From assembly GCF_000143885.2 (NCBI RefSeq), contig NC_018581.1, forward strand, positions 1,550,001-1,614,000: 64,000 nt of DNA, in the 5' to 3' direction. Shown here one piece after another: positions 1 to 9,638 of this stretch. The notes beneath the pieces were generated by a model that had not been told where the DNA came from, ran no database searches, and saw nothing but the letters and a program-made list of their open reading frames with translations. Origin of the DNA: Gordonia sp. KTR9 (GTDB lineage: Bacteria; Actinomycetota; Actinomycetes; Mycobacteriales; Mycobacteriaceae). Numbering within the stretch: position 1 is the first letter of the stretch; each line of letters starts with the position of its first letter. Both the position numbers and the translations under genes were made by a program.

Positions 1-3000
1 TCGATGGTCCGCTGGATCAGCGAAAACAAGGTCGAAGCCGGCCTGCTCGCAGTGGGTCTCGCCGGACTGTTCGGACCCGCGATCCTCGCAGGCCTCGCCG
101 GAGCCAGCGGGAAGATCCTCGGGATGCTCAAGAACCTGCGGATCGTCACCGCAGCGACCAAGCTCTGGGCGATCGCCACCAAGGCGGCCGCGATCGCGAT
201 GAGAATTCTCAATCTCGCGCTAGTCGCAAACCCCATCGGTCTCATCATCGCCGGGCTCACCGCTCTCGCAGCAGGCCTCGTGATGCTCTACAAGCGCTCC
301 GAGACGTTCCGCAACATCGTCACTGGCGCGTGGAACGCCATCAAGGGCGCCGCGATGGCCGTCGTGAACTGGTTCCGCGACACCGCGTGGCCGTGGCTGC
401 AGAAGGTGTGGGACGGCATCGCCGACGGTGTCGGGAAGATGATCGGTTTCGTCCGCGACCACTGGCGCTTGATCGTCTCCATCATCGGCGGCCCGATCGG
501 TCTCGTCGTCGCGCTCGTCACCAAGTACTGGGACCAGATTAAGAACGTCTTCTCCATCGCATGGGAGGGCATCAAGACCATCGTCGGCGCCGGACTCGCC
601 GTGTTCCGCGGTATCGGCGATGTCCTGAACTGGCTGTGGCAGAGCGTGGTTCAGCCCGTCTGGGATGGAATCAAGGCGGCGATCGGGTTCGCGTGGGACG
701 GCATCAAGTTCTACATCGATGCAGGGCTCGCGGTGTTCCGTGGCATCGGCACAGTGCTGAACTGGCTGTGGCAGAACGTCGTCGTCCCGGTGTGGAACGG
801 GATCAAGGACGCGATCGCTTTCGCATGGGGTCTCATCCAGCCGGTGATCGAGGCGTTCAAGACCGGCGTGCAGATCGCCGGTGACCTCATCTCGGGCGTG
901 TGGAACCGGCTGGTCGAGACGGTGAAGAACGTCGGCACCGGCATCCGAGACGGGTTCATGGCCGTCGTCAACTTCGTCGGTGGGCTACCGGCGAAGATCG
1001 CCGAGAAGGCGACCGGCATGTGGGACGGCATCAAGAATGCGTTCAAGGCCGCCGTGAACTGGATCATCGACGGCTGGAACAGGATCGAGTTCAAGATCCC
1101 CGGCTTCGAGCTCGGTCCGGTGAAGTTCGCCGGGTTCACCCTCGGCCTGCCCGATATCCCTCGCCTCGCCGACGGCGGCCGGCCGTCGGACTTCTTCAAG
1201 CGTGCGATCGGCATGGTGCGCGGCGCCGGCGGGCCGACCGACGACATGGTTCCGTCGCTGTTGTCGAACAGCGAGTCCGTCAACACCGCGAAGTCGACGG
1301 CGAAGTACTGGCCGATGTTCGCTCGGCTGAACCGCGGTGTGCCGCTGCTCGAGGCCCTGCGGGCGGTGGTCCCGGCATTCGCCACGGGTGGCGTCGCTGG
1401 TCGCGAACCGTACGGGCTGCCGGTGGGGTCCAGTGGCCCGGTCAACGTGCCGTGGGTCCAGGACGTTGAGCGACAGTTCGGCGTGAAGGCGACCACCTAC
1501 GCGGGCCATCAGGAGAAGGACGGCCAGAACAAGGGCATCGACTGGTCCGGACCGACGTCGAACATGCAGCGGTTCGCCGAGTACCTGCGCAGCATCCGCG
1601 GTGAACTCGAGCAGGTCATCTGGATGAACCCTGAGACCGGGGAGAAGATCGGCGTCGCCAACGGCGAGATGGTCGGTCCCGGAACGTCGCAACCGGGTTA
1701 CTACGGCGCGGACTGGGCGGACCACACCGACCACGTGCACACTCGCCAGAGCTTCGCGTTCGGTTCGTCTGCGGCGCCTCAGCAGCCGACGGTCATCGAC
1801 CAGGTCACCGTCGGAACGGGCACTGCGGCGCAGACGGTCAGCGGTGAGGCGGCGTCGGGCCCGAAGGCGATGACGCTCGGCGAGTGGATCGCGCGACGCA
1901 TCTTCGGCAATTGGAATGGAGCCGCGGCCGCGGAGGGCGCGTCGTCCGGAGCATCGGTGACCTCGGCGGCTGGGACGTCGCTCACGTCGGGTGCGCCCGC
2001 AGCGGCGACGTCGGTGAGCACGAGCCCACCGCCAGCGTCGCCGCCGGCGCCGACGGTGGACACGATCCCGCTGAAGCGGAACCCCGATGGCACCTACTCG
2101 TCGACCGACCCGGAGTGGGATCGACTGCTCAAGCGTGAGTCGGGCGGCCGAATGGACCGCAAGCAGGAGGTCATCGACGCAAACTCAGGCGGCAACGAAG
2201 CGTCGGGCGGGTTTCAGATCGCCAAGGGCACGTGGGCCAGGTACGGCGGCACGAAGTACGCACCGACGGCCGGGCAGGCCACCCCGGAGCAGCAGGCCGA
2301 GATCGCGGCGAAGATCTTCAACGCCGAGGGCGGTCGCCCATGGGGGTCGGGGCTCGCGGGTCGTGAGAGTGACGACAAGCTCCGTGCCGGTATCCAGCGT
2401 CGAGGCACTGCGAACCCGAGTCCGGGTCCGAGCCCGACAGTGCCGGACTCGGCGGCCACAGTGGACCCGAAGAAGCTGCGTGAGGCGCAGGACAAGGCCG
2501 ACGACGCCGAGAAGAAGGCGGCGGTCGCGCGCACAAAACTCGCCGAGATCGAGGCGAATCCGAAGGCGAAGGAGTCGGCGAAGCAGACCGCGCGCGACAA
2601 CCTCGAGCGTCTGGAACGCGAGGCGAAGCAGGCCAAGGACGACCTGGCCGCGCTGAAGAACGCTCCCACCACCGGGGCGCCCGGTTCGACGACGTCGACT
2701 GGGGGGAGCGGGTCGACAGGAGCCGGGTCGGACAAGCCGCAGATCATCGTCGTCCTGGACGGACAGAACGTCGACGTCTCCGAGGTGCAGGAGCTGAGCA
2801 AGATCCTCGCCGGCGGTGTCCTCGAGACGATCGGCCTCGACGGGTCGTGGCTGCCGAACCCCGCGGAGCTGGGCATCCTGAAGATGACGAACGCTCTGCT
2901 CGGGATCAAGTTCACTGAGCCGCCGTGGATGTCGGGGCAGGGGGAGCCGCCGCCGTGGATCGATAAGCGGTCGGTGCCGTTCTCGACGAAGCCGCTGCCG

Positions 3001-3219
3001 CCGCAGCAGGACCCGAACACGACGGCGCCGGGTATGGCCGCGAACGCGTTCGGGCTAGGAGGGTTCGCCGGGCTGGTCGGTTCCGGGCAGCGTCCCATCG
3101 ACGCGTCGTTGCACGTCCACAACCCGCAGGGCGACCCGGATGAGATCGCGAAGCGTGTCCGCCGGGCGATGCCAGACCAGCGCACCCGCCTGAACGCTGC
3201 TGTGCCGGTGGGTCGGTGA
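1..3219 (+). CDS. Phage tape measure protein with two wall-degrading-type modules (5' partial)
   Basis: The reading frame is open at base 1, so the true start lies upstream and only the last ~1070 residues are seen. The N-terminal half alternates hydrophobic stretches with Trp-rich segments of the WDGIK type, as in tape measure proteins that set siphovirus tail length and line the tail tube. Around residues 485-585 a segment with spaced His/Asp (AGHQ, IDWSG, HTDHVHT) resembles an M15-like metallopeptidase fold. Residues ~700-800 match a resuscitation-promoting-factor/transglycosylase-like domain (KRESGG with the probable catalytic Glu near 712, then GGFQIAKGTW). Residues ~820-885 are a charged coiled coil. 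It heads the minor tail genes. Both enzymatic modules would act on peptidoglycan during DNA injection; their activity is inferred. Confidence 0.93.
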   Translation, partial: SMVRWISENKVEAGLLAVGLAGLFGPAILAGLAGASGKILGMLKNLRIVTAATKLWAIATKAAAIAMRILNLALVANPIGLIIAGLTALAAGLVMLYKRSETFRNIVTGAWNAIKGAAMAVVNWFRDTAWPWLQKVWDGIADGVGKMIGFVRDHWRLIVSIIGGPIGLVVALVTKYWDQIKNVFSIAWEGIKTIVGAGLAVFRGIGDVLNWLWQSVVQPVWDGIKAAIGFAWDGIKFYIDAGLAVFRGIGTVLNWLWQNVVVPVWNGIKDAIAFAWGLIQPVIEAFKTGVQIAGDLISGVWNRLVETVKNVGTGIRDGFMAVVNFVGGLPAKIAEKATGMWDGIKNAFKAAVNWIIDGWNRIEFKIPGFELGPVKFAGFTLGLPDIPRLADGGRPSDFFKRAIGMVRGAGGPTDDMVPSLLSNSESVNTAKSTAKYWPMFARLNRGVPLLEALRAVVPAFATGGVAGREPYGLPVGSSGPVNVPWVQDVERQFGVKATTYAGHQEKDGQNKGIDWSGPTSNMQRFAEYLRSIRGELEQVIWMNPETGEKIGVANGEMVGPGTSQPGYYGADWADHTDHVHTRQSFAFGSSAAPQQPTVIDQVTVGTGTAAQTVSGEAASGPKAMTLGEWIARRIFGNWNGAAAAEGASSGASVTSAAGTSLTSGAPAAATSVSTSPPPASPPAPTVDTIPLKRNPDGTYSSTDPEWDRLLKRESGGRMDRKQEVIDANSGGNEASGGFQIAKGTWARYGGTKYAPTAGQATPEQQAEIAAKIFNAEGGRPWGSGLAGRESDDKLRAGIQRRGTANPSPGPSPTVPDSAATVDPKKLREAQDKADDAEKKAAVARTKLAEIEANPKAKESAKQTARDNLERLEREAKQAKDDLAALKNAPTTGAPGSTTSTGGSGSTGAGSDKPQIIVVLDGQNVDVSEVQELSKILAGGVLETIGLDGSWLPNPAELGILKMTNALLGIKFTEPPWMSGQGEPPPWIDKRSVPFSTKPLPPQQDPNTTAPGMAANAFGLGGFAGLVGSGQRPIDASLHVHNPQGDPDEIAKRVRRAMPDQRTRLNAAVPVGR
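583..846 (+). repeat. Tandem 132-base (44-residue) repeat inside the tape measure gene
   Basis: The segment coding for LAVFRGIGDVLNWLWQ starting near 595 recurs 132 bases later, near 727, as LAVFRGIGTVLNWLWQ. A conserved flanking PVW(D/N)GIK follows in both. The two copies differ mostly at third codon positions, so this is an old in-frame duplication under protein-level selection. Confidence 0.8.
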
Positions 3220-3223
3220 CCGG

Positions 3224-4285
3224 GTGACGCTACCGGAGAACACCGCCTGGGATGCCCTGCCGTACCGCCTGCGGGCGGAGGGCATCACGAACAAGCTCAT
3301 CAACCCCGACGGCCGGGTGTGGCATCTCACGGGCCCGTATGCGGGCGCTGAGGGCGCGATGATCAACGGACCGATCGACGGCCTCGGGTCGATCCCCGGC
3401 AAGGGCGTGTGGTCAGAGACCGCGAACTCGGCGCCGCGGTTCGAGCGGTGGGTCGACGAGCGCGCGGAGATTGCGTTCCGGGCGCTGCTCGTCGAAGACT
3501 CGGCGTTCGGCTGGTACTCGACCCGTCGCCGGTTCCTCGACGGGTTGTCGCACACAGACCCGTCGTGGTGGTCGGTGTCGACCCGCCGGTACGGCGAGGT
3601 GTGGGTGCCGGTACTCCTCGACAGCGAGAACGTCATCTACGAGGACGACCCCACCAACGGCGGCGACAACCTGTCGATGCACGACATGGTGCTGGCCGTG
3701 TCCGGTCAGCCGCGGTGGCGGCGCCCCGACGTCGTCGGCATGTGGAAGAACGAGGGCGCCGGCGTCGGCCCGATCAAGGTCGTCAACCGGGGTTCCATCC
3801 CGGCGTGGGCGTACTTCATCTGCGAGGGCGGCGGCCGCGTGAAGCTGCCGGACGGGCCGAACGCGATCATCACCAAGGACTCCAACCTCGACGTCGACCT
3901 GCCCGGGGTGCTCGGCCTGTTCCGCCGCGGCGAACTCACCCCTCGTGGCCGGCGGCTGCGCAGGGATCCACCCACCGTCATCGACATCGAACTCGGCGAC
4001 GGCGAACACACCCTCATCGACACCGACCCGGCGCACCGCATCGCGATCGCCGACACCGACCCTGTCGACAACCCGTGGCTGCAGTTCATCCGGAACTCCG
4101 AACTGCTGTCGATCATCACAGGCAACGCGGGAGAGCGCGGACTCACCGTCCTGGAACGACTCACCGGCCAGGGATTCTCGGTGCCGATCCCTGCAGGCAG
4201 CGAAGCGACGCTGCAAGTCGCGCACTCGCGGGTCGGTGCACGCATCTGGTGCGTGGTGCCGCAGAGGTTCGATCATGCCTTCTGA
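3224..4285 (+). CDS. Minor tail protein (distal-tail-like)
   Basis: This 353-residue protein starts at GTG four bases after the tape measure stop, and its own stop overlaps the next start. Its position directly after the tape measure and its size fit the distal tail/baseplate hub component of siphoviruses. The middle is rich in Trp and in beta-strand-like segments (DPSWWSVSTRRYGEVWVPV), followed by an acidic region. I see no enzymatic motif. The assignment rests mainly on gene order and general resemblance to actinophage minor tail proteins, so the exact structural role is inferred. Confidence 0.75.
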   Translation: MTLPENTAWDALPYRLRAEGITNKLINPDGRVWHLTGPYAGAEGAMINGPIDGLGSIPGKGVWSETANSAPRFERWVDERAEIAFRALLVEDSAFGWYSTRRRFLDGLSHTDPSWWSVSTRRYGEVWVPVLLDSENVIYEDDPTNGGDNLSMHDMVLAVSGQPRWRRPDVVGMWKNEGAGVGPIKVVNRGSIPAWAYFICEGGGRVKLPDGPNAIITKDSNLDVDLPGVLGLFRRGELTPRGRRLRRDPPTVIDIELGDGEHTLIDTDPAHRIAIADTDPVDNPWLQFIRNSELLSIITGNAGERGLTVLERLTGQGFSVPIPAGSEATLQVAHSRVGARIWCVVPQRFDHAF

Positions 4286-5981
4286 AGTGACCGCGTCGAC
4301 GGTCGCGTCTCTCGAGGCGCGGCGTTACGCCTACCTGCAGAGGCCTCCGACCGAACCGCTCATCCGGATCTGGGACAAAGACTTCCGGGTCCTCGCCCGA
4401 ATCGAGGACCCGGAGCGCGCGGAGTGGGAAGAGCTCGACGACAAGGTCGGCGGCGCGGAAGCCGTGATCGTGGGCGACGAGTACGCGTGGCTGCGCAAGC
4501 TCGTCACCCACGACATCCCGTACGACCAGAACCTCATGATCACCGTCGACCCCGACCGCACGAAACCGCACGACTGGAAGTCGCGGTGGGGCGGATGGAT
4601 CGACGACATCGAGGACGTTGTCGAGCAGGGCCAGCCAACCCGAACAACGCTGAAGTGCACCAGCTTCCGGGATCACCCGAACTTCATTTCGATCGCCGCC
4701 AACCCGATCAGCCCGATGCAGGTGCAGGCGCCGAAGATCTTCCTCAACGGCGGGCCGACCGCGTTCACCTGCTGCTCGACGGCGTTCATCAACCTGTTCC
4801 GCATCTACACGCTCAACGGGTTCTCGCCGATCCCGCGGAATCTTTTCAGCCCCAAGACGTGGCTCGAAAACACCCACATCCTGAACTGGCCGGTCCAGGT
4901 CATGCCGATGAACCCGCTGCTCGATCAGACGCGGTGGGGCACTCTGTCGTCGCGGTGGGGCAACCTCGAAACGGCGCAGGCTCCGCTGCTGAAGGACGCC
5001 GGCGTCACGAATCGCGCGTACACGTGGCTGCCCGGTGACCCTGCCCCGTACACGATCTTCGGTCCGGAGGTCGCCGAGCGGCTGAAGCCGCGGCGTGCGT
5101 GTGTCATCCTCGCGTGGGAAGACCACTCCGGTGTCGACGGTCCGACCGGCACCGCGATCGACGGCGCGCTCAACCTGGTCGCCGCCACGCTCGATGACCT
5201 CCTCACGTCGACGATCGTGCCGCTCGACCTCGACGCAGACAACGATTCAGAGCCCGATCCGTTCATCCGGAAGCTGCTCATGGTCGCGCCGAAACCGTCG
5301 CCGTTCACCTACCGCGACGCAGACCACGGCAACGTCCGCCGGTCGGTGATGAACATTCACAAACGGCGCGCGGTCACCACGGTGGTCGGCGGCAAATCGC
5401 CCCAGTGGCTCAACCAGGCAATCACTTTCGCCATCCGGTACGGGCTGTCTCAGCTCGCGACCGTCATCTCCTACGGTGTCGGCGCATCGGTCGGGACGAG
5501 CGCGGGCACCGAAGGTCTCGACAACCTGTACCAGGGTCAGCTCGACGACGTGTTCATGGCGTTCGCGCAGTACCACAACCCGTTCGCGTCGGCGGCCGCC
5601 GGACCGTACGCCCGAAACGAACACTTCGAGTCCGGCGCGGCGTCGGGACTCTCGGTGTCGACGCTGCAAGCCCTGGCGGCAGGGGACTACAAGAACCGCG
5701 CGTACATCTCGTGGGAGCACGAGGTCAGCGACGTCGCACCGTTCGTCCTCGGCGAGGACTTCGGGCTCGGCGAACGCGTCAACATCGAGCGCCGCGGGAT
5801 CCTCTACACCGACCAGGTCAAGGGCATCAAACGGGTCCGGGAGAAGGGCAAGACCACCCGCCCGATCCTCACTCTCGGCGACGACACCCGCGAAGAAGAC
5901 GGCCTGATTCGCGCGTTCCGCACCATCGGCGACGTCGCGAACTTCGCCGCATCCATCATTAACGCCGGCGACATGTTCTAG
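4275..5981 (+). CDS. Minor tail protein, Gp37-like (tail hub/tip)
   Basis: A 568-residue protein starting at ATG 4275, which overlaps the previous gene by 11 bases. The frame stays open upstream, but the ATG with the MPSEVTAS start fits the overlap. The N-terminal part (IRIWDKDFRVLARIEDPE, then a VGGAEAVIVGDEY segment) resembles the Siphovirus ReqiPepy6 Gp37-like family, a tail-tip protein of actinophages. The C-terminal part is compatible with a hub that contacts the cell surface. It precedes further minor tail genes. No catalytic motif was recognised. Confidence 0.8.
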   Translation: MPSEVTASTVASLEARRYAYLQRPPTEPLIRIWDKDFRVLARIEDPERAEWEELDDKVGGAEAVIVGDEYAWLRKLVTHDIPYDQNLMITVDPDRTKPHDWKSRWGGWIDDIEDVVEQGQPTRTTLKCTSFRDHPNFISIAANPISPMQVQAPKIFLNGGPTAFTCCSTAFINLFRIYTLNGFSPIPRNLFSPKTWLENTHILNWPVQVMPMNPLLDQTRWGTLSSRWGNLETAQAPLLKDAGVTNRAYTWLPGDPAPYTIFGPEVAERLKPRRACVILAWEDHSGVDGPTGTAIDGALNLVAATLDDLLTSTIVPLDLDADNDSEPDPFIRKLLMVAPKPSPFTYRDADHGNVRRSVMNIHKRRAVTTVVGGKSPQWLNQAITFAIRYGLSQLATVISYGVGASVGTSAGTEGLDNLYQGQLDDVFMAFAQYHNPFASAAAGPYARNEHFESGAASGLSVSTLQALAAGDYKNRAYISWEHEVSDVAPFVLGEDFGLGERVNIERRGILYTDQVKGIKRVREKGKTTRPILTLGDDTREEDGLIRAFRTIGDVANFAASIINAGDMF

Positions 5982-5995
5982 AAAGGCGAAAACAA

Positions 5996-6439
5996 TTGGG
6001 CGACAGAGTATTTGCAGACTTTCCGTATGATCGACGGTTCACGAAAGAGGAGATCGCGGAAATCACCGCGCGTGCCGAGAAGATCGCCGACGCGATGCGG
6101 GACGGCGTCGCACCCAACGGGGCGATCCTCTACATCGACGAATCGTTGCTGCAGCTGTGGTCCGTGCACGCCGCTCTCGCCGGCGTCTACGTCGACGACG
6201 ACCGCGCGTACATCGTGTCAGTGAAAATCCCCGACCAGGCTGGACAGTTCGCTGACTCCGTCGAATGGGTGATGCGCGAGGACCTTCCCGAGGATCACTC
6301 CGAGACCCAGGCTGACGCCGAAGCCCGTCAGATCGTCAACGCGCTCACCGAACGGCTGTCGCCCGAGGTGAAGCGGCGCGTCGCCGAGCAGTTCAGCACC
6401 GCGTTCACAGCGGTCAACGACACCGATCAGGAGGACTGA
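5996..6439 (+). CDS. Small phage protein in the minor tail operon, unknown function
   Basis: 147 residues. The start is an unusual TTG preceded by GAAAGG, nine bases away, and no ATG or GTG gives a comparable frame start. The protein is acidic, predicted mostly helical at both ends, and has no membrane segment or known motif. It overlaps the next gene by one base, so the two are probably translationally coupled. Its place between the Gp37-like protein and a collagen-like tail protein suggests a baseplate-associated or chaperone role, which is only inference. Confidence 0.75.
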   Translation: MGDRVFADFPYDRRFTKEEIAEITARAEKIADAMRDGVAPNGAILYIDESLLQLWSVHAALAGVYVDDDRAYIVSVKIPDQAGQFADSVEWVMREDLPEDHSETQADAEARQIVNALTERLSPEVKRRVAEQFSTAFTAVNDTDQED

Positions 6440-7539
6440 TGACTGTTCTGCCCGACGAGCCCGTCCACATCGGCGACCGCACCGTCCGCCTACGGTTCTA
6501 CGCGATTCCCCGCAAACCGGGCGACCCGCAGACCGTCGTCGGCACACTCACCCTCGAGGACAGCGAGGGCGTGCTGACCCTCGACGCGCTGGAGGGTGCG
6601 AAGGGAGACAAGGGCACCCCGTCGCCGATCATCCGGCCGCAGTGGGCGCACGGCTACTCCACCTCGTCGGCGCTGTATGCAGGAGAGAACACGCTCGGCG
6701 CCCCGGATGCCGGCCGGGCCTGGTACATCGGCGGGTTCTGGTACATCTGGACCGGCACCGCCTGGCGGCAGGAGCAGGGCTCGCTCGCCGGCCCGCCCGG
6801 GCCGACCCCTGATGTGTCGATGACCGCCGAGCTCGTCGAGCCGGCAGAGTCCGGCCCGTACGGGGAGGTCGAGGTCGAGGTGTCCGGCCCGGACTCGTCG
6901 CCGCACTTCCATCTGAAGATCCCGGGCATAGAGGGTCCGCAAGGCGACAACTCGACGATCATCGGCGCATCGGACTACGACAACACAGCGGCTCCGCTGG
7001 ATGGTCAGGGCATCGTATGGGACTCTGCCGCATCAAAATTCAAGCCCGGTGACCTGTCCCCGTATGCGGCGACGATGTACACGATCCCGCAGAACGCGTT
7101 CGCCGGCGGCAGCTACTCGGCGGGGGAGCAGATCATCGCCCAGCTCGTCATCCCTGCGGCGCCGGTCGCGTGGTACCCGGACGTGATGGGTCACGTCCGG
7201 TGGCGTCGCAGCAACATCGGATCGGCGCAGGTGCAGATCGAGGTCCGCATCGAGGCGGTGACTGGCTCGCCGTCGGTGCCGGGGTCGGCGCCGATCGTCG
7301 GGCTCGGCCCCTACGACCCGTCGACGCTCGACACGACCACAGTCAGCCACATCGCGCCGCACTTCTCGTCCGACGCGGATCCGGGTCGCGCTGTGTCACC
7401 GACGTCGGAGGTCGGCCGCATCCCGGCGAATCAGGCCGTCACCGTGTGGGTGATCGCCCGCCGCACCGGCGGGTCGGGGTCGTACACGATCGACGCGACA
7501 TGGTCCCAGCTCGCGATTCGCTGCTACCCGGTGAGCTGA
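6439..7539 (+). CDS. Minor tail protein with collagen-like Gly-X-Y patches
   Basis: 366 residues. The start codon overlaps the preceding stop by one base. Short collagen-like stretches (EGAKGDKGTPSP, LAGPPGPTP, GIEGPQGD) are spread over the first half, as in tail fibre and minor tail proteins of actinophages that extend as trimeric rods. The second half is beta-rich and ends in a probable receptor-facing domain. It is a structural virion component by context, and no enzymatic signature is visible. Confidence 0.8.
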   Translation: MTVLPDEPVHIGDRTVRLRFYAIPRKPGDPQTVVGTLTLEDSEGVLTLDALEGAKGDKGTPSPIIRPQWAHGYSTSSALYAGENTLGAPDAGRAWYIGGFWYIWTGTAWRQEQGSLAGPPGPTPDVSMTAELVEPAESGPYGEVEVEVSGPDSSPHFHLKIPGIEGPQGDNSTIIGASDYDNTAAPLDGQGIVWDSAASKFKPGDLSPYAATMYTIPQNAFAGGSYSAGEQIIAQLVIPAAPVAWYPDVMGHVRWRRSNIGSAQVQIEVRIEAVTGSPSVPGSAPIVGLGPYDPSTLDTTTVSHIAPHFSSDADPGRAVSPTSEVGRIPANQAVTVWVIARRTGGSGSYTIDATWSQLAIRCYPVS

Positions 7540-7540
7540 C

Positions 7541-9307
7541 ATGCCTCGCGTCGTAGACCAGCGGACCCGCAGCCGCATAGACAAGGACCCCCTGCAGGGG
7601 CTCCTCGACTTCACCGACCTCGACAAGACGATCGAGACGTCCGGCGACCGGGTCACCGACGCGCTCAAGCACATTCGGGCGACGTTCGTGCAGTGGTTGA
7701 AGGACACCGTCGGCATCGATCTCACCGGCGTCGACGAGTTCGCCGCGTGGCTCGACACCCACCTCGGCCTGCCCAGCCTCGACCAGCTGTTGGCGGCTTT
7801 GCGAGGCGAGTACGAAGGCGAGAATCTAATCCTCCTCGCGATCGAGGCTCTGTTCGCGCCCGTGCGGCGTGTGCTGCAGGTCTTCACCGGCCGTCCCGGC
7901 GGGCTCGATGCCGCTCCCGCCGAGGTCGATTCGTTCTGGGACGACATGCAGAAGACGCTGAAGGGGGAGAGCACTGCGGGCTCGTGGTTCGAGGATGTGT
8001 CGATCGCCGCCGCGTCCGGCGTCGAGCAACTCGCCGAGAATATTGCGGGCGGTGTGGCGGCCGGAGCCGGGGCGATCGCAAACGCAGGCCAGAAGATCGC
8101 GGACTTGCTCGGACTGGCCGACTCCGCGCAGAAGATCGCAATGGCCGCCCAGCAGCAGATCCAGGACCTGCAGAACGAGACATCGAACCCCGACTTCAAC
8201 GGATTCGCGTGGTCGACGATCTTCTCTGGAGCCGACGGCGACCCGCTGTCGTCGAGCGACTGGGCGGGGTCACCGGAGATCGTCATCCGTGGCGACAGCG
8301 GATTCGCCGGTGTCGCTGAGGGATCGGCCGATGGCTACTACCACAAGGTCTCGCAGTACGAGTACGAGACCGACACCCAGTCGGCGTCGATTGTGCTGGG
8401 CACCAGGACCAGCGACGACCAGTGGACGAGCGTCGAAGTGCGCTGCGATCCCGGCAAGACCCAAGGCGTCTTCGCCCGCGCAAACCGATCGACGATCCAG
8501 ATTGGCCGGTTCACCCGTTCGGGCACCGCCTGGACGTGGACGCCGTGGTACTCGCGATCGCGAACCAACAATCAGGGCGACATCCTCCGGCTCCGAACTT
8601 CGGGAGACAACTACTATGTGCTCGTCAATGGGACCGCGGTCATCGACTGGACCGACTCGCCCGCCAGCGCCTCCAAGGGCGCAGGATTCCGCCGCGCCGG
8701 GTTCACACAGCGCAAAGACACGAACTTCCTCGGCCTACCGATCGCGTCGTGGCGCATCGCGTCCTTCGCCATGGCAGACTGGCTCCCGCCAGGAGGCGCA
8801 GTGACCACGCCGGCATGGAGGTTGCGGCGAGGCTCGGCCACCGAAGTGGCACTATCCGTCGCCCACGGCGCCACTGCGCTGATGCCCACCGGCTTCTACA
8901 CCATCGCCGATCTCGCAAGCGCCGTGACGGTCGACGTGAGCGCCGGAGAAGTCACGATCATCGAATCCGGTTGGTACAGCATCAAAGCGACCAGCAGCAA
9001 CCGCGACAACTCCCAAGACGTCGCGGGTGACGACGCCTACGACGTCCGCAACGCCTACCGATTGACGCCGTGGCAGCTCTACGTCGACGGCAGCCCGCTC
9101 GAGGGTCCGTTCCCGTCCGGCGTGCCCACCGAGATCTACCTCGCTGCGGGACAGAAGGTGCGCGTTGGGGCATCGGCGACGGTGCCCGTCTTCCCGAGCA
9201 ACAGCTACGGGGCAACGGGATCTTCAAACTTCGCGATGCCGGCCCGCTCTCAGATCACCCACGTAGGCGGAGCGTCACCAGTGTTCACCGGACGAAAGGT
9301 CGCCTGA
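7541..9307 (+). CDS. Minor tail protein with lectin-like beta-sandwich region
   Basis: 588 residues, starting one base after the previous stop. The N-terminal ~210 residues are helical and Ala-rich and look like an anchoring stalk. The central part (residues ~215-410, with repeated Trp and GTRTSDDQWTSVEVRC) resembles concanavalin-type carbohydrate-binding domains of phage minor tail proteins. The C-terminal part is a further beta domain. It likely contacts host surface glycans. The stop overlaps the start of the next small gene, so it belongs to the same operon. Confidence 0.75.
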   Translation: MPRVVDQRTRSRIDKDPLQGLLDFTDLDKTIETSGDRVTDALKHIRATFVQWLKDTVGIDLTGVDEFAAWLDTHLGLPSLDQLLAALRGEYEGENLILLAIEALFAPVRRVLQVFTGRPGGLDAAPAEVDSFWDDMQKTLKGESTAGSWFEDVSIAAASGVEQLAENIAGGVAAGAGAIANAGQKIADLLGLADSAQKIAMAAQQQIQDLQNETSNPDFNGFAWSTIFSGADGDPLSSSDWAGSPEIVIRGDSGFAGVAEGSADGYYHKVSQYEYETDTQSASIVLGTRTSDDQWTSVEVRCDPGKTQGVFARANRSTIQIGRFTRSGTAWTWTPWYSRSRTNNQGDILRLRTSGDNYYVLVNGTAVIDWTDSPASASKGAGFRRAGFTQRKDTNFLGLPIASWRIASFAMADWLPPGGAVTTPAWRLRRGSATEVALSVAHGATALMPTGFYTIADLASAVTVDVSAGEVTIIESGWYSIKATSSNRDNSQDVAGDDAYDVRNAYRLTPWQLYVDGSPLEGPFPSGVPTEIYLAAGQKVRVGASATVPVFPSNSYGATGSSNFAMPARSQITHVGGASPVFTGRKVA

Positions 9308-9621
9308 TGGCCGACACCACATTCGCGCTCGACGAAATCCCCGGCGTCACCTTCACCGCCAGCTACGGATCCGGAGGCCAGACCGGGCTCCCATCGAACT
9401 GGGTTCGCATCGTCGGGACCATCGAAAACCCCTACTACGAACCGGGATACAACTACGGCCTCGACCCGAACGGTTACACCGAGGTCACCGATCCATGGAA
9501 ACGCCACACCCCACTCGTCGAGGTGTGCGCGCTGGGCTTCGGCGGGCCAACCGGTAGCGGTCTGCCCGCCGAACCCCCGCCGCCTCCGGCAACACCCACC
9601 GAATCTGCCACCACCGAATAG
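9307..9621 (+). CDS. Small minor tail-associated protein with proline-rich tail
   Basis: 104 residues. The start is set by the TGATG overlap with the preceding stop; upstream in-frame starts lie inside the tail gene. The body is aromatic-rich (YYEPGYNYGLDPNGYTE), and the C-terminus is a Pro/Thr tract (EPPPPPATP). No known domain was recognised. Being coupled to the lectin-like tail gene and followed by the lysis cassette, it is probably a small virion or tail-assembly component, but the function is unknown. Confidence 0.7.
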   Translation: MADTTFALDEIPGVTFTASYGSGGQTGLPSNWVRIVGTIENPYYEPGYNYGLDPNGYTEVTDPWKRHTPLVEVCALGFGGPTGSGLPAEPPPPPATPTESATTE

Positions 9622-9638
9622 AGAGGGGCTGACCCACG

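Noticed and set aside
3945..4274. Extended N-terminus of the Gp37-like tail protein
   Set aside because: It overlaps the preceding tail gene fully and is Arg/Ser-rich; the ATG at 4275 at the gene junction is the likely start.
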